A stretch of 64,000 nucleotides of DNA from Alphaproteobacteria bacterium UBA6038 (GTDB taxonomy: Bacteria; Pseudomonadota; Alphaproteobacteria; Micropepsales; Micropepsaceae): contig DIZC01000107.1 of assembly GCA_002429315.1 (NCBI GenBank), forward strand, positions 5,708-69,707, in the 5' to 3' direction. The first letter of the stretch is position 1, and the number at the start of each line of letters is the position of its first letter. Below, piece by piece: positions 17,361 to 26,484 of this stretch. The position numbers and the translations under genes were made by a program. The notes beneath the pieces are model-generated. The model had not been told where the DNA came from. It saw nothing but the letters and a program-made list of their open reading frames with translations, and ran no database searches.

Positions 17361-18460
17361 GAAGGGGCGCACAAAAGAAACATGTTGCTGATGGCACCGG
17401 TCCCCATCGCCGCGCCCGGCGACCGGTGGCGGACGTAGTCGATATCTTTTGCGGCGCAGGAGGATTGTCTCACGGCTTCGGCCAGCGAGGTTTCCATATC
17501 GCAGGTGGTTTCGATGTCGATGAAAGTTGCCGGTATGCGTTCGAGCACAACAACGGTGCTCCCTTCATTCGCCGAGATGTGACCCTCCTCAAAGCGAAGG
17601 AGATAAATGCTCTGTTCACTCCGGGAAGAGCGCGGGTTCTCGTCGGATGCGCCCCCTGTCAGCCCTTCTCGACGTACAATCAGAAGAATGACGATCCCAA
17701 ATGGCAACTTCTCGCGCGATTTGGGCAGCTCGTATCCGAAGTCCGACCTGACGTGCTATCGATGGAAAACGTCCCTCGCCTGCTGACGTTTAGAGGCGGA
17801 GGGGTCTTTGAAGAATTCGTCAGCTCACTTGAGGCGAGTGGCTACTACGTCATTTGGGACGTGCTTTATGCTCCGGATTTCGGACTCGCTCAAACACGCT
17901 CAAGGCTCGTGCTTCTGGCATCGCGACTTGGTCATATCGAACTCCCGAAACCGACTCATGTCGGTAGGCATCGAACGGTTCGACAGGAAATCGGCAAACT
18001 ACCGTCACTGAAGCACGGCGAAGTATCGGCTCGCGACCCGCTTCATCGTGCCAGCAAGTTGTCGGATACGAATTTGCGGCGGATTTCAGGCGCACGCCCA
18101 GGAGGCACTTGGCGTGACTGGAACCGACGTCTCGTAGCCGATTGTCACAAAGTGCGCTCAGGAAAGGGATATTCCTCGGTCTATGGGCGAATGACCTGGG
18201 ATGATCCATCACCTACGATCACGACACAGTTTTATGGCTTCGGTAACGGTCGCTTCGGTCATCCCGAACAGAATCGCGCATTGTCCTTGCGCGAGGGAGC
18301 GTTGCTACAGGGCTTCCCTCGGCATTATGAGTTCGTCGCGCCCGGTGAGCGAATCCATTTCAAGCGGGTGGGGCGCTTGATCGGGAATGCCGTTCCGGTC
18401 AGGCTAGCGAGTTCAATAGCGAGCGCGGTCAAGGCTCACATTGAGAACGTTCATGACTAA
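17357..18460 (+). CDS. DNA (cytosine-5) methyltransferase
   Basis: A 367-aa C5 methyltransferase using S-adenosylmethionine. Motif I is VVDIFCGAGGLSHGFG (residue ~29), motif IV with the catalytic Cys is GCAPCQPFSTYN (~98), motif VI is SMENVPRL (~136) and motifs IX-X are DDPSPTITTQFYGFGNGRFGHP and LSLREGALLQGFP with IGNAVPV near the end. It overlaps the downstream GHKL gene by 8 bases. With the Vsr gene that follows it makes a 5mC modification and T:G repair set. The target sequence cannot be read from the protein. Confidence 0.93.
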   Translation: MRRGAQKKHVADGTGPHRRARRPVADVVDIFCGAGGLSHGFGQRGFHIAGGFDVDESCRYAFEHNNGAPFIRRDVTLLKAKEINALFTPGRARVLVGCAPCQPFSTYNQKNDDPKWQLLARFGQLVSEVRPDVLSMENVPRLLTFRGGGVFEEFVSSLEASGYYVIWDVLYAPDFGLAQTRSRLVLLASRLGHIELPKPTHVGRHRTVRQEIGKLPSLKHGEVSARDPLHRASKLSDTNLRRISGARPGGTWRDWNRRLVADCHKVRSGKGYSSVYGRMTWDDPSPTITTQFYGFGNGRFGHPEQNRALSLREGALLQGFPRHYEFVAPGERIHFKRVGRLIGNAVPVRLASSIASAVKAHIENVHD

Positions 18461-20462
18461 ACCGCAACCGCGCGAATTGATGATGAGCATCAACCTCAAT
18501 GCGCTGGAGCATTTGGGGATCAATCTCTACAGCAACATACCGGCCGTTTTGTCGGAGATTGTGGCCAACGCGTGGGATGCTGACGCAAAGACGGTATCGA
18601 TCACGCTGGACAAGGGTAGCGAGACGATCACCATCGAGGATACCGGTGTCGGTATGAATCGCGATGAAGTGATCGACCGATTCCTGACGGTGGGTTTCAG
18701 GCGTCGCGACGAGTTGGGGGACAAGACACCTGGCGGGCGAAAGCCGATGGGACGGAAGGGCATCGGAAAGCTCTCCATATTTTCCGTCGCTCAGGTTGCT
18801 CAGGTCTACACGACGCGAGCCGGAGAACGGACGGCGTTCGAAATGGACCGTGAAGTCATTCGAAAGGCGATCGCCGGCAACGGGCAGCCGACCTACAAGC
18901 CTAAGGAGCTGACCGAGTGGCCTAAGGACCTAAAGAAAGGAACCCGTATCATCCTGTCCGGCCTTTCGAAGTCCCTATCGAGCATGACTTCGGAGGGCGT
19001 CAAGCGGCGCGTCGCGAGACGTTTTTCCGTCATCGGAGTGAAATTCGGCTTCAAGGTCGCGGTGGATGGGGAAGAGATCACGCCGGAAGACCGCGGATAT
19101 CATAACTTCATCGAATACCTTTGGACCTATGGCGGCCAAAGCGAGTTCGCAAAGACGTGCAAGCATCTTGAGCGTACGGCAGAAAGCCGGTCCAGCGTGA
19201 TTCAGGCTGAACTCAAGAAAGCTGGAATTAGCCTTTCGGGATGGATCGGCACCGTCTCAAACCCCAGTCAGCTAAAGGATGAGGAAGGCGATAACCTCAA
19301 TCGGCTCGCGATCTTCATGCGCGGGAAAATGGCGCAGGAGGACATTCTGGATAGTTTCGGGCAGAAGGAAATCTATGCAGACTACGTCGTGGGCGAATTG
19401 CATTGTGAAGAGCTGGACGACACCAAGAAAACCGATATCGCGACGAGCAGTCGGCAATCCTTGAAGGAGGACGATCCGCGGTTCGAAGGGCTCAAGAAAA
19501 TCGTTCTGTCGGAACTCCGTTATGTCGCGGGCAAATGGAGCGACTGGCGGCGCGCCGATGGGGCCAAGGCCGCCGCTGCGGTTCCAGCAGTATCCAAGTG
19601 GTTGGAAAATCTTACGGGAGAGACGAAGAAGAAGGCCGAACGTTGGATTGGAAGGTTAAACACGATCCGCTCCCCGGACGAGTCCGACAAAAAGGAACTG
19701 TTGAAGTCGATGATCCTGGCGTTCGAGAGTTATCGGCGAAAAGAGGAACTGGACAAGCTCGACAACCTGTCCGACGAGAGCCTCGACGAAATTCTCGGCA
19801 TCTTCCACAGCATCGATGACCTTGAATTAAGCTACTACGGTCAAATCGTCCGTATGCGAGTCAACGTCATCAAGACTCTTCAGACGAAATTGAAGGCGAA
19901 CGACAAGGAACTAATACTGCGAGGATACATATACGAGCACCTGTGGCTTCTCGATCCAGGTTGGGAGCGTACGAAAGGCAGCGAGCATGCCGAAACGTTG
20001 GTGAACAAGTTTCTCAAGGGGAATTCAGCAGCCCTCAAAGGCGCCGAAAAGAAAGCGAGAATCGACATCGGCTACCGCACCACGAGCGGGAAACATGTGA
20101 TCGTGGAGCTGAAGCGAGCTTCCGTGGCTGTCCCCGTGGACGACCTGGTCAAGCAGGTCAGGAAGTATCGCGACGGTGCAAAGAAGATTCTTGAAAAGAC
20201 GACATTCAAGGATTGGCCCATAGAAATCATCTGCTTGCTCGGCAAGCCGCCGCCCGAATGGAACGACGCGTCGGGCACTGGACGAAAGGGTGTCGAGGCG
20301 AGTCTGAGGTCAGTTGACGCTCGGATTGTGTTTTACGACGAATTGCTGACAAACGCGCAACAAGCCTACGGCGACTATTTGGAAGAGCATGTTAAAATCG
20401 ACAAGTTATGGGGTGTCTTTGAAGCTATCGACGACTTTGAGCCGCCGAAAAAGAAGGCATAA
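18453..20462 (+). CDS. GHKL ATPase with C-terminal nuclease-like domain
   Basis: A 669-aa protein. The N-terminus has the Hsp90/MutL/histidine-kinase fold: N box EIVANAWDADA (~36), G1 box IEDTGVGM (~62) and a G2-like GRKGIGKLSIFS (~108). Residues ~530-560 contain ARIDIGYRTTSGKHVIVELKR, a PD-(D/E)xK pattern (D...ExK). ATG at 18453 overlaps the Dcm stop and fits coupling. Placed between Dcm and Vsr, it is probably the restriction or sensing component of the methylation-guarded system. MORC/MutL-like ATPases drive DNA clamping elsewhere; here the mechanism is inferred. Confidence 0.78.
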   Translation: MTKPQPRELMMSINLNALEHLGINLYSNIPAVLSEIVANAWDADAKTVSITLDKGSETITIEDTGVGMNRDEVIDRFLTVGFRRRDELGDKTPGGRKPMGRKGIGKLSIFSVAQVAQVYTTRAGERTAFEMDREVIRKAIAGNGQPTYKPKELTEWPKDLKKGTRIILSGLSKSLSSMTSEGVKRRVARRFSVIGVKFGFKVAVDGEEITPEDRGYHNFIEYLWTYGGQSEFAKTCKHLERTAESRSSVIQAELKKAGISLSGWIGTVSNPSQLKDEEGDNLNRLAIFMRGKMAQEDILDSFGQKEIYADYVVGELHCEELDDTKKTDIATSSRQSLKEDDPRFEGLKKIVLSELRYVAGKWSDWRRADGAKAAAAVPAVSKWLENLTGETKKKAERWIGRLNTIRSPDESDKKELLKSMILAFESYRRKEELDKLDNLSDESLDEILGIFHSIDDLELSYYGQIVRMRVNVIKTLQTKLKANDKELILRGYIYEHLWLLDPGWERTKGSEHAETLVNKFLKGNSAALKGAEKKARIDIGYRTTSGKHVIVELKRASVAVPVDDLVKQVRKYRDGAKKILEKTTFKDWPIEIICLLGKPPPEWNDASGTGRKGVEASLRSVDARIVFYDELLTNAQQAYGDYLEEHVKIDKLWGVFEAIDDFEPPKKKA

Positions 20463-20493
20463 TGGATCCGGGACAATCGATCCCACGCGAAGC

Positions 20494-20892
20494 ATGATAA
20501 TGCGATCGGTGGGCCAGCATAATACGACGCCCGAGCTTGTAGTACGGCGCTTGTTACACGGGTTGGGATTCCGCTTCACGTTGCATCGTAGTGATTTGCC
20601 CGGAACCCCGGATATCGTCTTGCCCAAATATCATGCTGTTGTGTTCGTGCATGGTTGCTTCTGGCATCGGCATAGGAAGTGCCCTAAGGCGACCATGCCC
20701 AAGAGCCGAGTTGAATTTTGGCGCGAGAAATTCGAGACGAATGTCAGGCGCGACAGGAATAACTCCGGATTGCTGCGGCGGAGTGGATGGCGCGTGCTTA
20801 TCGTCTGGGAGTGTGAGACGCAGCAACCGGAAACATTGAAGCACAGACTATATGAACTGCTTTGCGGTGCGCACCTGGATTCGATTCTTTGA
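20494..20892 (+). CDS. vsr: Very short patch repair endonuclease (Vsr)
   Basis: Nicks 5' of T in T:G mismatches made by deamination of 5-methylcytosine. The core is textbook: NTTPELVVRRLLHGLGFRFTLH, LPGTPDIVLPKYHAVVFVHGCFWHRH (catalytic Asp and zinc/His ligands) and GWRVLIVWECE. The usual N-terminal lead before MRSV is short: with ATG at 20494 the protein is 132 aa. The open frame reaches back to 20389 inside the GHKL gene, so the exact start is uncertain. It completes the Dcm set. Confidence 0.9.
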   Translation: MIMRSVGQHNTTPELVVRRLLHGLGFRFTLHRSDLPGTPDIVLPKYHAVVFVHGCFWHRHRKCPKATMPKSRVEFWREKFETNVRRDRNNSGLLRRSGWRVLIVWECETQQPETLKHRLYELLCGAHLDSIL

Positions 20893-20967
20893 TGATGACG
20901 CGGTAAGAGTGGTTGCTGTCAGGCAATACGATGAACGGTGCGCGGCAATGCTACCAACGCTCCGACG

Positions 20968-21912
20968 TTAGAGGCGTTTCGCGAATTCCGTGATCGTCGC
21001 GAGAATGGCCGCGAACGCCGGCTGTCCCTGGTAGTACAACGCGCGCGTCTCGGCATAGGAGCGTTCATAGAGCGCGCGTGTGTTGGAATCACGCAGGAAG
21101 AACGCCTCATTCTCGGCGATCACCGGATTATCTCCTTTTCGGAATCGTCGCTCCTTATGCGCCCGGTAGTCGTCCGTGCCTATGAATGCTTGCACTTGAG
21201 GCTCTGCCAGTAGGCAATAAACGTCGTAGTAGTGTCGCATGAAATTGGCGGGAAACTGACCGTCCGCCTGCTGTCGACGGAATTTCGTGGAGATCGTCTG
21301 CAATTTCTCAACCAGGGTGTAACCCGGGTGATAACAGGCGACGGCTATGGCACAGTTGTCGATGACTTCCACCTTCGTGGCGGCATTGGCCAACGCCCAG
21401 GAGGTAATATCTCGCGGCAGGTTTGGTGTTACGTCGTCAAAGCCGACTTCAAGCAAGATGCCCTGCTTTAATCCGACCGCAGGTGCGCCAATGGTTTTGT
21501 AGTTGAGGCGAATCCCGCCGCTGCGGTATCTCGCATCGTCAAACGCCGTATCGCGCACCACTTCAGAAATGCCGTCGATGCGGATGGTTTCCGCCAGCCA
21601 ATCGTAGAATGCCTTGCGGGATTTCATGTGTGCAGGCTTGTTCTGGTTTCGCCCGGTGGCGACACACCTCTCTTCAGGCGGCTCGATACGAATATCGATA
21701 TCCTCGGAAAACCTGCCGATTATGCCGAAGCCCTTGGAGAGGGATGTGCCGCCCTTAAGCTCGAATTGCATGCCGAGCTGCTGAAGCCCGTACAGGCAGT
21801 GCATGATCCAATAGTCCTTCTCGACCAGCGCCGGATCGATCTTCTTCTCCGTTGCCACGATACGAGTGAGGTCGGCAAAGTCGGGATGGTTATGCAGGTA
21901 GTCACGCGGCAT
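20968..21912 (-). CDS. AbiEii-type nucleotidyltransferase toxin
   Basis: A 314-aa member of the AbiEii/AbiGii (DUF1814) family. The nucleotidyltransferase signature is FELKGGTSLSKGFGIIGRFSEDIDIRI, with GGTSLS and the DxD pair, followed by RLNY and later HPGYTLVEKLQTISTKF. Members act as toxins by modifying tRNA or NTP-dependent targets and cause abortive infection. The ATG at 21912 overlaps the antitoxin stop by 11 bases. It is the second gene of the TA operon. Confidence 0.85.
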   Translation of the reverse strand: MPRDYLHNHPDFADLTRIVATEKKIDPALVEKDYWIMHCLYGLQQLGMQFELKGGTSLSKGFGIIGRFSEDIDIRIEPPEERCVATGRNQNKPAHMKSRKAFYDWLAETIRIDGISEVVRDTAFDDARYRSGGIRLNYKTIGAPAVGLKQGILLEVGFDDVTPNLPRDITSWALANAATKVEVIDNCAIAVACYHPGYTLVEKLQTISTKFRRQQADGQFPANFMRHYYDVYCLLAEPQVQAFIGTDDYRAHKERRFRKGDNPVIAENEAFFLRDSNTRALYERSYAETRALYYQGQPAFAAILATITEFAKRL

Positions 21913-22498
21913 GGTGCGCCGCGCTTCCTTCCAAGGCAGACGAGAAGAATTTGCGCGCGCGCACCGAGCCGTAATCGTGGGCAACGCGCTTTAGGCGGGT
22001 GGGATCACAGTGCGTTGCCTGCTGTTTCACCTTCTCCAGAACCATGCCGTGATCTTCGGCAACGCGATTCAGATTGTTGACCAAATCGACCAGCAGAAAC
22101 TCTTTGGAGAGCGTCTTGGGAAAGGTCGGCTTCACTCGAAAATCAAAGACCCTGCCACCAAGATCAAACTTGCCGTGCCGCTTGTGATTGTAAACCACGG
22201 TCTCATTGTAGAGCTGGGTGGTTCCCACACCGAGCGCGTTGTAAGCGTTGGGTGAGGCAAGGAGGTAGCGATCATCCCTAAGGAAGGTCTCGACCAACTC
22301 CTCATCATCCGCGGGTGCCTTTCCGAAGGCCGTCTGCTTCGGGCAGTAGTAGAGCCCGCCCGCCAATTTGGTGAGCGTTCCTTCCGACACCAGCTGCTTC
22401 AGATGCCGATCAACGGCGGTCGACCATCTAGCCAACTCCTCTCGCCGATAAACCTCTCCTGGCCGCAGATGCTTCTTCAGTTCCTCAAGTTTGGTCAT
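21902..22498 (-). CDS. AbiEi-type antitoxin
   Basis: A 198-aa protein with an N-terminal winged-helix segment (LRPGEVYRREELARWSTAVDRHLKQLVSEGTLTKLAGGLYY) and a C-terminal domain typical of AbiEi/DUF6088 antitoxins. It should bind its own promoter and restrain the toxin encoded downstream. ATG at 22498. A promoter with a 17-bp spacer ends 6 bases before this ATG, so the message may be leaderless. Confidence 0.82.
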   Translation of the reverse strand: MTKLEELKKHLRPGEVYRREELARWSTAVDRHLKQLVSEGTLTKLAGGLYYCPKQTAFGKAPADDEELVETFLRDDRYLLASPNAYNALGVGTTQLYNETVVYNHKRHGKFDLGGRVFDFRVKPTFPKTLSKEFLLVDLVNNLNRVAEDHGMVLEKVKQQATHCDPTRLKRVAHDYGSVRARKFFSSALEGSAAHHAA

Positions 22499-22504
22499 GA
22501 TCCC

Positions 22505-22533
22505 AAGATAGTCCTAAACGGGCAACATTGCAA
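22505..22533 (-). promoter_or_regulatory. Promoter of the AbiE-type operon
   Basis: On the minus strand TTGCAA (22533-22528), a 17-base spacer and TATCTT (22510-22505). The antitoxin ATG follows within 7 bases of the -10 box, so transcription would start at or next to the start codon. Upstream, TTGCATG and TTGCAATG form a loose repeat that could be an operator. Confidence 0.6.
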
Positions 22534-23044
22534 GTTTTTTCATTGAAAAATCATGCAAACTCTTCGGAAGATGTAAGCCTCTGATTTTGCAATGCAACCC
22601 CATTTTCCATGCCTCAGTAGGCCGAGGCTGAGCCGCGGCCCGGACGACAGGTCGGGCCGCCAGGATCAGGCCGGCCGCACATCGCATCTTGGTCGCCAGA
22701 GGGCTGCAAGGAGCCTCGCGCCAGCGAGGCGGGACGCGCCGGCTCGCCGGCCGGCCGGCGCCGTTAAGGCGCGCGAAGCGGCGCACCCGCAGGAGCGATA
22801 GCGGGACCGAGTGCGACCGGCCGGCGTTGCCTTTCTCGAAAATGGAAACGCCGGTCTCAGGTGGCCTGAACCTGAGTCCAGGGTGCGGGGCACGGATTGC
22901 CCTGCTCCGCCGCAAGACGGATCGTCGGGTGAAGAGGGGTGACGCGAACCCCTGCCAAGCCATCGCGCGAGTGTGTGCTCGATGCACCAATCACGCGAGT
23001 AACGACTGCCGAACTCTACCTTTAGGCGAAAACCGCTAGGAACC
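22534..23044. other. Non-coding region before oriT
   Basis: About 500 bases without a supportable gene. It is GC-rich, with runs such as GGCCGGCCGG and short inverted repeats around 22730-22830. Open frames here have no coding features. It separates the toxin-antitoxin operon from the mobilization genes. Confidence 0.5.
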
Positions 23045-23085
23045 ACAAAAGTCTGAGTACAGACTTTTGTATAAGTGAACCCATG
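23045..23085 (+). other. Putative origin of transfer (oriT), MobQ type
   Basis: A perfect 11-bp inverted repeat, ACAAAAGTCTG and CAGACTTTTGT, with a 4-base loop (23045-23070), is followed directly by TAAGTGAACCC. RSF1010/R1162-type origins have an inverted repeat followed by TAAGTGCGCCC, where the relaxase nicks. The site lies 55 bases before the relaxase gene, as expected. Position and motif are seen; nicking is inferred. Confidence 0.75.
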
Positions 23086-23139
23086 GCGGTTTAGCCCTCC
23101 ACTTCTTACCTCGCTCGGCAGGCGTTTGTAGGAGTTGGT

Positions 23140-24120
23140 TTGGCAATCTACCATCTTCGCCTCAAGGTGCTGTCTCGCTCTCTCGGCAGAGCAGCGAGGC
23201 CGGGCGGCGCCACACGCCGATCGGCGATCGCGGCGGCAGCGTACCGTTCGGGCGAAAAGATTTGGGATGCTACCCAAGCCCGCTGGTTCGAATACGACAA
23301 CGCGGTCGTCCACCAAGAGATACTTGCGCCGCAAGGCGCGCCCTCCTGGGTATTCGACCGGCAAGCCCTGTGGAACCTTGTCGAGCACTCCGAAAAGCGG
23401 GCGGACGCGCAGCTGGCCCGCGAGGTTGAAATCACCCTGCCCCGCGAGCTCTCGCGCGACCAACAGGTCGAACTTGTAAGAAGTTTTGCGCGTAACCACT
23501 TCGTACGGGATGGAATGGTTGCGGACATTGCCATACACGAACCTATGGCCGTGGATGGCCTGCGGCAGCCGCACGCGCACATCATGCTCACCATGCGCCG
23601 GCTAGATCCCGCGTCCCCCACCGGCTTTGCCCGTACGAAGGAACGCGATTGGAATGAGCGACCGGAGGTCGCCAAGGCCCTTAGCCAGGCACGGATGCTG
23701 TTCAACGAAACACGCCTTCCCGAACACAAGGCGGCGCTCGAAACCATCGAAGCGCAGCGGCGGGTGAATGTTTGGCGCGCCTCGTGGTCACGCAACGCCA
23801 ATCGGGCGCTTGAGCGCGCCGGCTCAAGCTCGCGCATCGATCACCGCACGCTAGCAGCGCAAGGCATCACGCGCCCGGCGCAGCCGTATTTCGGGTTGGC
23901 GAGGCACATTGAGCATGCGTACAGCTACCTAAAGGAGCGGCTGACGCAGTGGGTAGCGGTGAAGAAGCGCGCCTCGCTTTACGCGGAGATGGAGCACTAC
24001 AAGCGGCGCGACCCGGCCAAGCTGGTGGATTTCGTGCTGCGGCTGAACGACATGGCGGAGGACTTTGCTTCGCAGTTCCGGCGACACAAGCCGATCCCGG
24101 AGGTGCCGCTTGACCGATAG
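23140..24120 (+). CDS. MobA/MobL family relaxase (MobQ)
   Basis: A 326-aa relaxase that should nick oriT and pilot the strand. The N-terminus has IYHLRLKVLSRSLGRAA and the tyrosine motif IAAAAYRSGE; the metal-binding histidine motif is PHAHIMLTMRRL with an upstream IAIHEP (~130-150). The start is TTG at 23140, 5 bases after AGGAG. It lacks the long C-terminal helicase or primase part of larger MobA proteins. The next gene overlaps it by 11 bases. Confidence 0.9.
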   Translation: MAIYHLRLKVLSRSLGRAARPGGATRRSAIAAAAYRSGEKIWDATQARWFEYDNAVVHQEILAPQGAPSWVFDRQALWNLVEHSEKRADAQLAREVEITLPRELSRDQQVELVRSFARNHFVRDGMVADIAIHEPMAVDGLRQPHAHIMLTMRRLDPASPTGFARTKERDWNERPEVAKALSQARMLFNETRLPEHKAALETIEAQRRVNVWRASWSRNANRALERAGSSSRIDHRTLAAQGITRPAQPYFGLARHIEHAYSYLKERLTQWVAVKKRASLYAEMEHYKRRDPAKLVDFVLRLNDMAEDFASQFRRHKPIPEVPLDR

Positions 24121-24583
24121 CGATTTCGAGAACGTCTTCGGTGCCGTGCACTCCACGCAAGCGTCATTCGCGGAGCGGCTTGGCCGCGGCAAGCCACCTG
24201 AAGCTGAACCGGAGCCGCCCGAGCCGCTGCCGGGCGACGGCCCTTACAAGGCGTTTGGCTATCTGCCCTCCGGCAATATCGGCGAGACTTGCGAGATTTG
24301 CCGATGGATCGATGGCACGACGATCTCGGACGGGATTGAGTTTAACTACCGTTATCTGATGCATGTCGGATTTGTCGGGGAAGAGGAACTGCGGCTGTTT
24401 CTGCCCGATTGCATCGTCGTGATCCACGGGAGGAATTTGCGTGAATTGCGCAAAAAACTTTCCCGCAGGCAGGTTACCTTCATCTGCCAGTATTCAGAGC
24501 GAGTATGGCGCGAGCCTCCCCGCCCTGACGCCCCCGTGGTCGAACGGGTGGAAATCGTGCGGCCGTCTTCCGCAGCGGCCTAG
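24110..24583 (+). CDS. Hypothetical protein coupled to the relaxase
   Basis: A 157-aa protein. TTG at 24110 is preceded by GGAGG and overlaps the relaxase stop, so it is probably translated with it. It has an acidic, proline-rich segment (KPPEAEPEPPEPLPGDG) and a segment around FLPDCIVVIHGRNLRELRKKLSRRQVTFICQY that looks like a small compact domain. Probably an accessory mobilization factor by position; family not recognised. Confidence 0.65.
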   Translation: MTDSDFENVFGAVHSTQASFAERLGRGKPPEAEPEPPEPLPGDGPYKAFGYLPSGNIGETCEICRWIDGTTISDGIEFNYRYLMHVGFVGEEELRLFLPDCIVVIHGRNLRELRKKLSRRQVTFICQYSERVWREPPRPDAPVVERVEIVRPSSAAA

Positions 24584-24725
24584 GGGGTCGGTAGGACGTT
24601 CGACCTCAAAATGGTGTATGATTAGCAAGTACCGTAAGTTGCCGACCATCTGCTAAATTTTGTGCTATCACCGAACGCAGGCGCGTAAGCTATGCTCGGC
24701 CGTCAATCACACAAGGCCTCTCCCG

Positions 24726-25694
24726 TTGGCAGACAATAGCCGGAAACTGAAGCTGCCTGATCGAGTCGTCATCCGTCCCGCGGCTAGCGAACCAAAGTTC
24801 GATCCTGAGAGACTTTCGCGCGACCCTTCTCCACCTACCGCTGCCGAACTTCAGAAAGCTTTAGTTCAATTGCGGAGTTCGCTGGCGAAGGTAGAGAACC
24901 AGATACGTGAATATCAGGACAAGGCGGTAAAGCAGCTACAGGCCTACGAGGCCAAGGCCACTAGGCCTATGACAGACAATCTACGGCGAAGGGTAACCTA
25001 TTATGCCGATGAAATGGTGTACGAGCTACAACAGAAAAAGAAGGAAATAGAATCGAGTATAGGTCGGACAATTGCACAGTTGGAGAGTATTGTTGATTTT
25101 AACTATGGATCGGAAGATAATGAGGTCACTCGACGTAAACAAGATCACCGAGTTTCACACCCGCATATTTCAACTGGACCTACAGACGAAGAATTTTCCG
25201 GCACTCCCGCGGAACGGCTTGCAAGGATAAACGACTACTTCGCCCAGCATCCGGAGCGCACACCGTACGAGAATGCAGTCACGCTCCTTCCCGATCTCCC
25301 GCAATGGGCTGGGAACGCTTCGCGGCTAGCTTCGCGGGACATGCCGCCGTTACCCAAGAAGGCGCCAGCTCTGTGGAGCAAGCACAAGCAGCCAGGCGAC
25401 ACTCCTCCAGCCTTCATAGCCCGCCATTATGGACCGTGGCTTGGACGCGGGCTCACTCGCCCTGACGTAAACCGCCTTGATCCGCAGCTGTATCGCGCCT
25501 TGTACAACTGGCTCCAACGCGGCAATGAGCTGCCTAAGGGTTTTCAACTGCCGACGCTGGAAGAGACAAACGACAAATGGGCAGAGCGGGTACGGCGCGG
25601 CGAAGCCAGCGTCTCTGGAGATTCGAGCGAACTTGCGCGCGTAGCCTCGGCCTTGAGGCGGCGCGAGGTGTCTTCCTCCAAAAAGGGTAGATAA
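24726..25694 (+). CDS. Hypothetical coiled-coil protein of the mobilization region
   Basis: About 322 aa if started at TTG 24726 (LADNSRKLKLPD); the frame is open from 24660. Residues ~40-125 are strongly helical and charged (LQKALVQLRSSLAKVENQIREYQDKAVKQLQAYEAKA), likely a coiled coil. The C-terminal half has aromatic and proline-rich parts (PPAFIARHYGPWLGRGL). No known domain is recognised. Position suggests a role in transfer or maintenance. Confidence 0.5.
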   Translation: MADNSRKLKLPDRVVIRPAASEPKFDPERLSRDPSPPTAAELQKALVQLRSSLAKVENQIREYQDKAVKQLQAYEAKATRPMTDNLRRRVTYYADEMVYELQQKKKEIESSIGRTIAQLESIVDFNYGSEDNEVTRRKQDHRVSHPHISTGPTDEEFSGTPAERLARINDYFAQHPERTPYENAVTLLPDLPQWAGNASRLASRDMPPLPKKAPALWSKHKQPGDTPPAFIARHYGPWLGRGLTRPDVNRLDPQLYRALYNWLQRGNELPKGFQLPTLEETNDKWAERVRRGEASVSGDSSELARVASALRRREVSSSKKGR

Positions 25695-25811
25695 TCACGG
25701 AATAAAATATTTTCTCCGTTTGTTATTGAATGTCCGTGCCTGTCTCCTATCTCACTCCGTAGGCACCCGATCCTCATTCCGAGGCGGGGCCGCTAACGGA
25801 GCAAAAAGCCA

Positions 25812-25982
25812 ATGGAATCACGCACAAAGGCGATAATTTGGGGAGGAATCCTCGGCACGATCATGTTCGGGCCCGTAGTCGGCACCCTCGTCGGCGCAAA
25901 AGTCGCCGCCGATATGCACGACGGTCGCTTCGGCGATCCCGCAGAGGACGCAACCGGCCATTCAAATCGGGATGTCCCGTAA
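25812..25982 (+). CDS. Small glycine-zipper membrane protein
   Basis: A 56-aa protein, MESRTKAIIWGGILGTIMFG then PVVGTLVGAKVAADMHDG. The GxxxG-rich hydrophobic stretch suggests one membrane segment. It comes directly before the coupling-type ATPase. No ribosome site is obvious. Confidence 0.5.
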   Translation: MESRTKAIIWGGILGTIMFGPVVGTLVGAKVAADMHDGRFGDPAEDATGHSNRDVP

Positions 25983-26043
25983 CTCGGTTTGCGGCGCGTT
26001 CGGTGAAAAACCGGCCGCGCCGCAACAGTTTTCAGGTGCAGCA

Positions 26044-26484
26044 ATGAAATTGCCCTTGTTGCGTTCGCAAGGCAGTCGCCTTGCCTACGTCACGTCCCTC
26101 GATGCGCCACTGCTCGATCTCTCCGGCAACGGAGCCGACTACTGGACGGTGCGGGATAGCTTTGAACATACGCTGATCTTCGGCGGCACCGGCAGCGGCA
26201 AAACCAGCGGCAGCGGCAGCGCCATTGCCTATGCGCTACTGCGCGCCGGCTATGGCGGATTGGTGCTTTGCGCCAAGCCGGATGAAGCCGATCGCTGGGA
26301 GGCCTATGCGCATGCCAACGGTCGCACGGCCTCCGTGATCCGCCTCACTCCAGGCGGCCATTACCGATTCGGCTTTATCGACTACCTGATGTCGCTCCCC
26401 GCCGAATTGGGCGGCGGATTGGTCGACAACGTAGTCGATGCCTTCATGACCATCCTTGAAGAGGGACACGCATTCGATGAGTAA
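26044..26484 (+). CDS. Coupling-type ATPase, N-terminal part (Walker A)
   Basis: A 146-aa frame from ATG 26044 with a Walker A motif, HTLIFGGTGSGKTSGSGSAIA (~45), and GLVLCAKPDEADRW, as in TraG/VirD4-like ATPases of mobilizable elements. It stops at 26484 just after VVDAFMTILEE, well before the Walker B region. The rest of the protein lies in the next frame. The two parts together would make one ATPase of about 560 aa. Confidence 0.72.
   Translation: MKLPLLRSQGSRLAYVTSLDAPLLDLSGNGADYWTVRDSFEHTLIFGGTGSGKTSGSGSAIAYALLRAGYGGLVLCAKPDEADRWEAYAHANGRTASVIRLTPGGHYRFGFIDYLMSLPAELGGGLVDNVVDAFMTILEEGHAFDE

Noticed and set aside
22534..23044. Several frames in the GC-rich stretch before oriT
   Set aside because: No start sites, no domain, Pro/Arg-rich translation; treated as non-coding.
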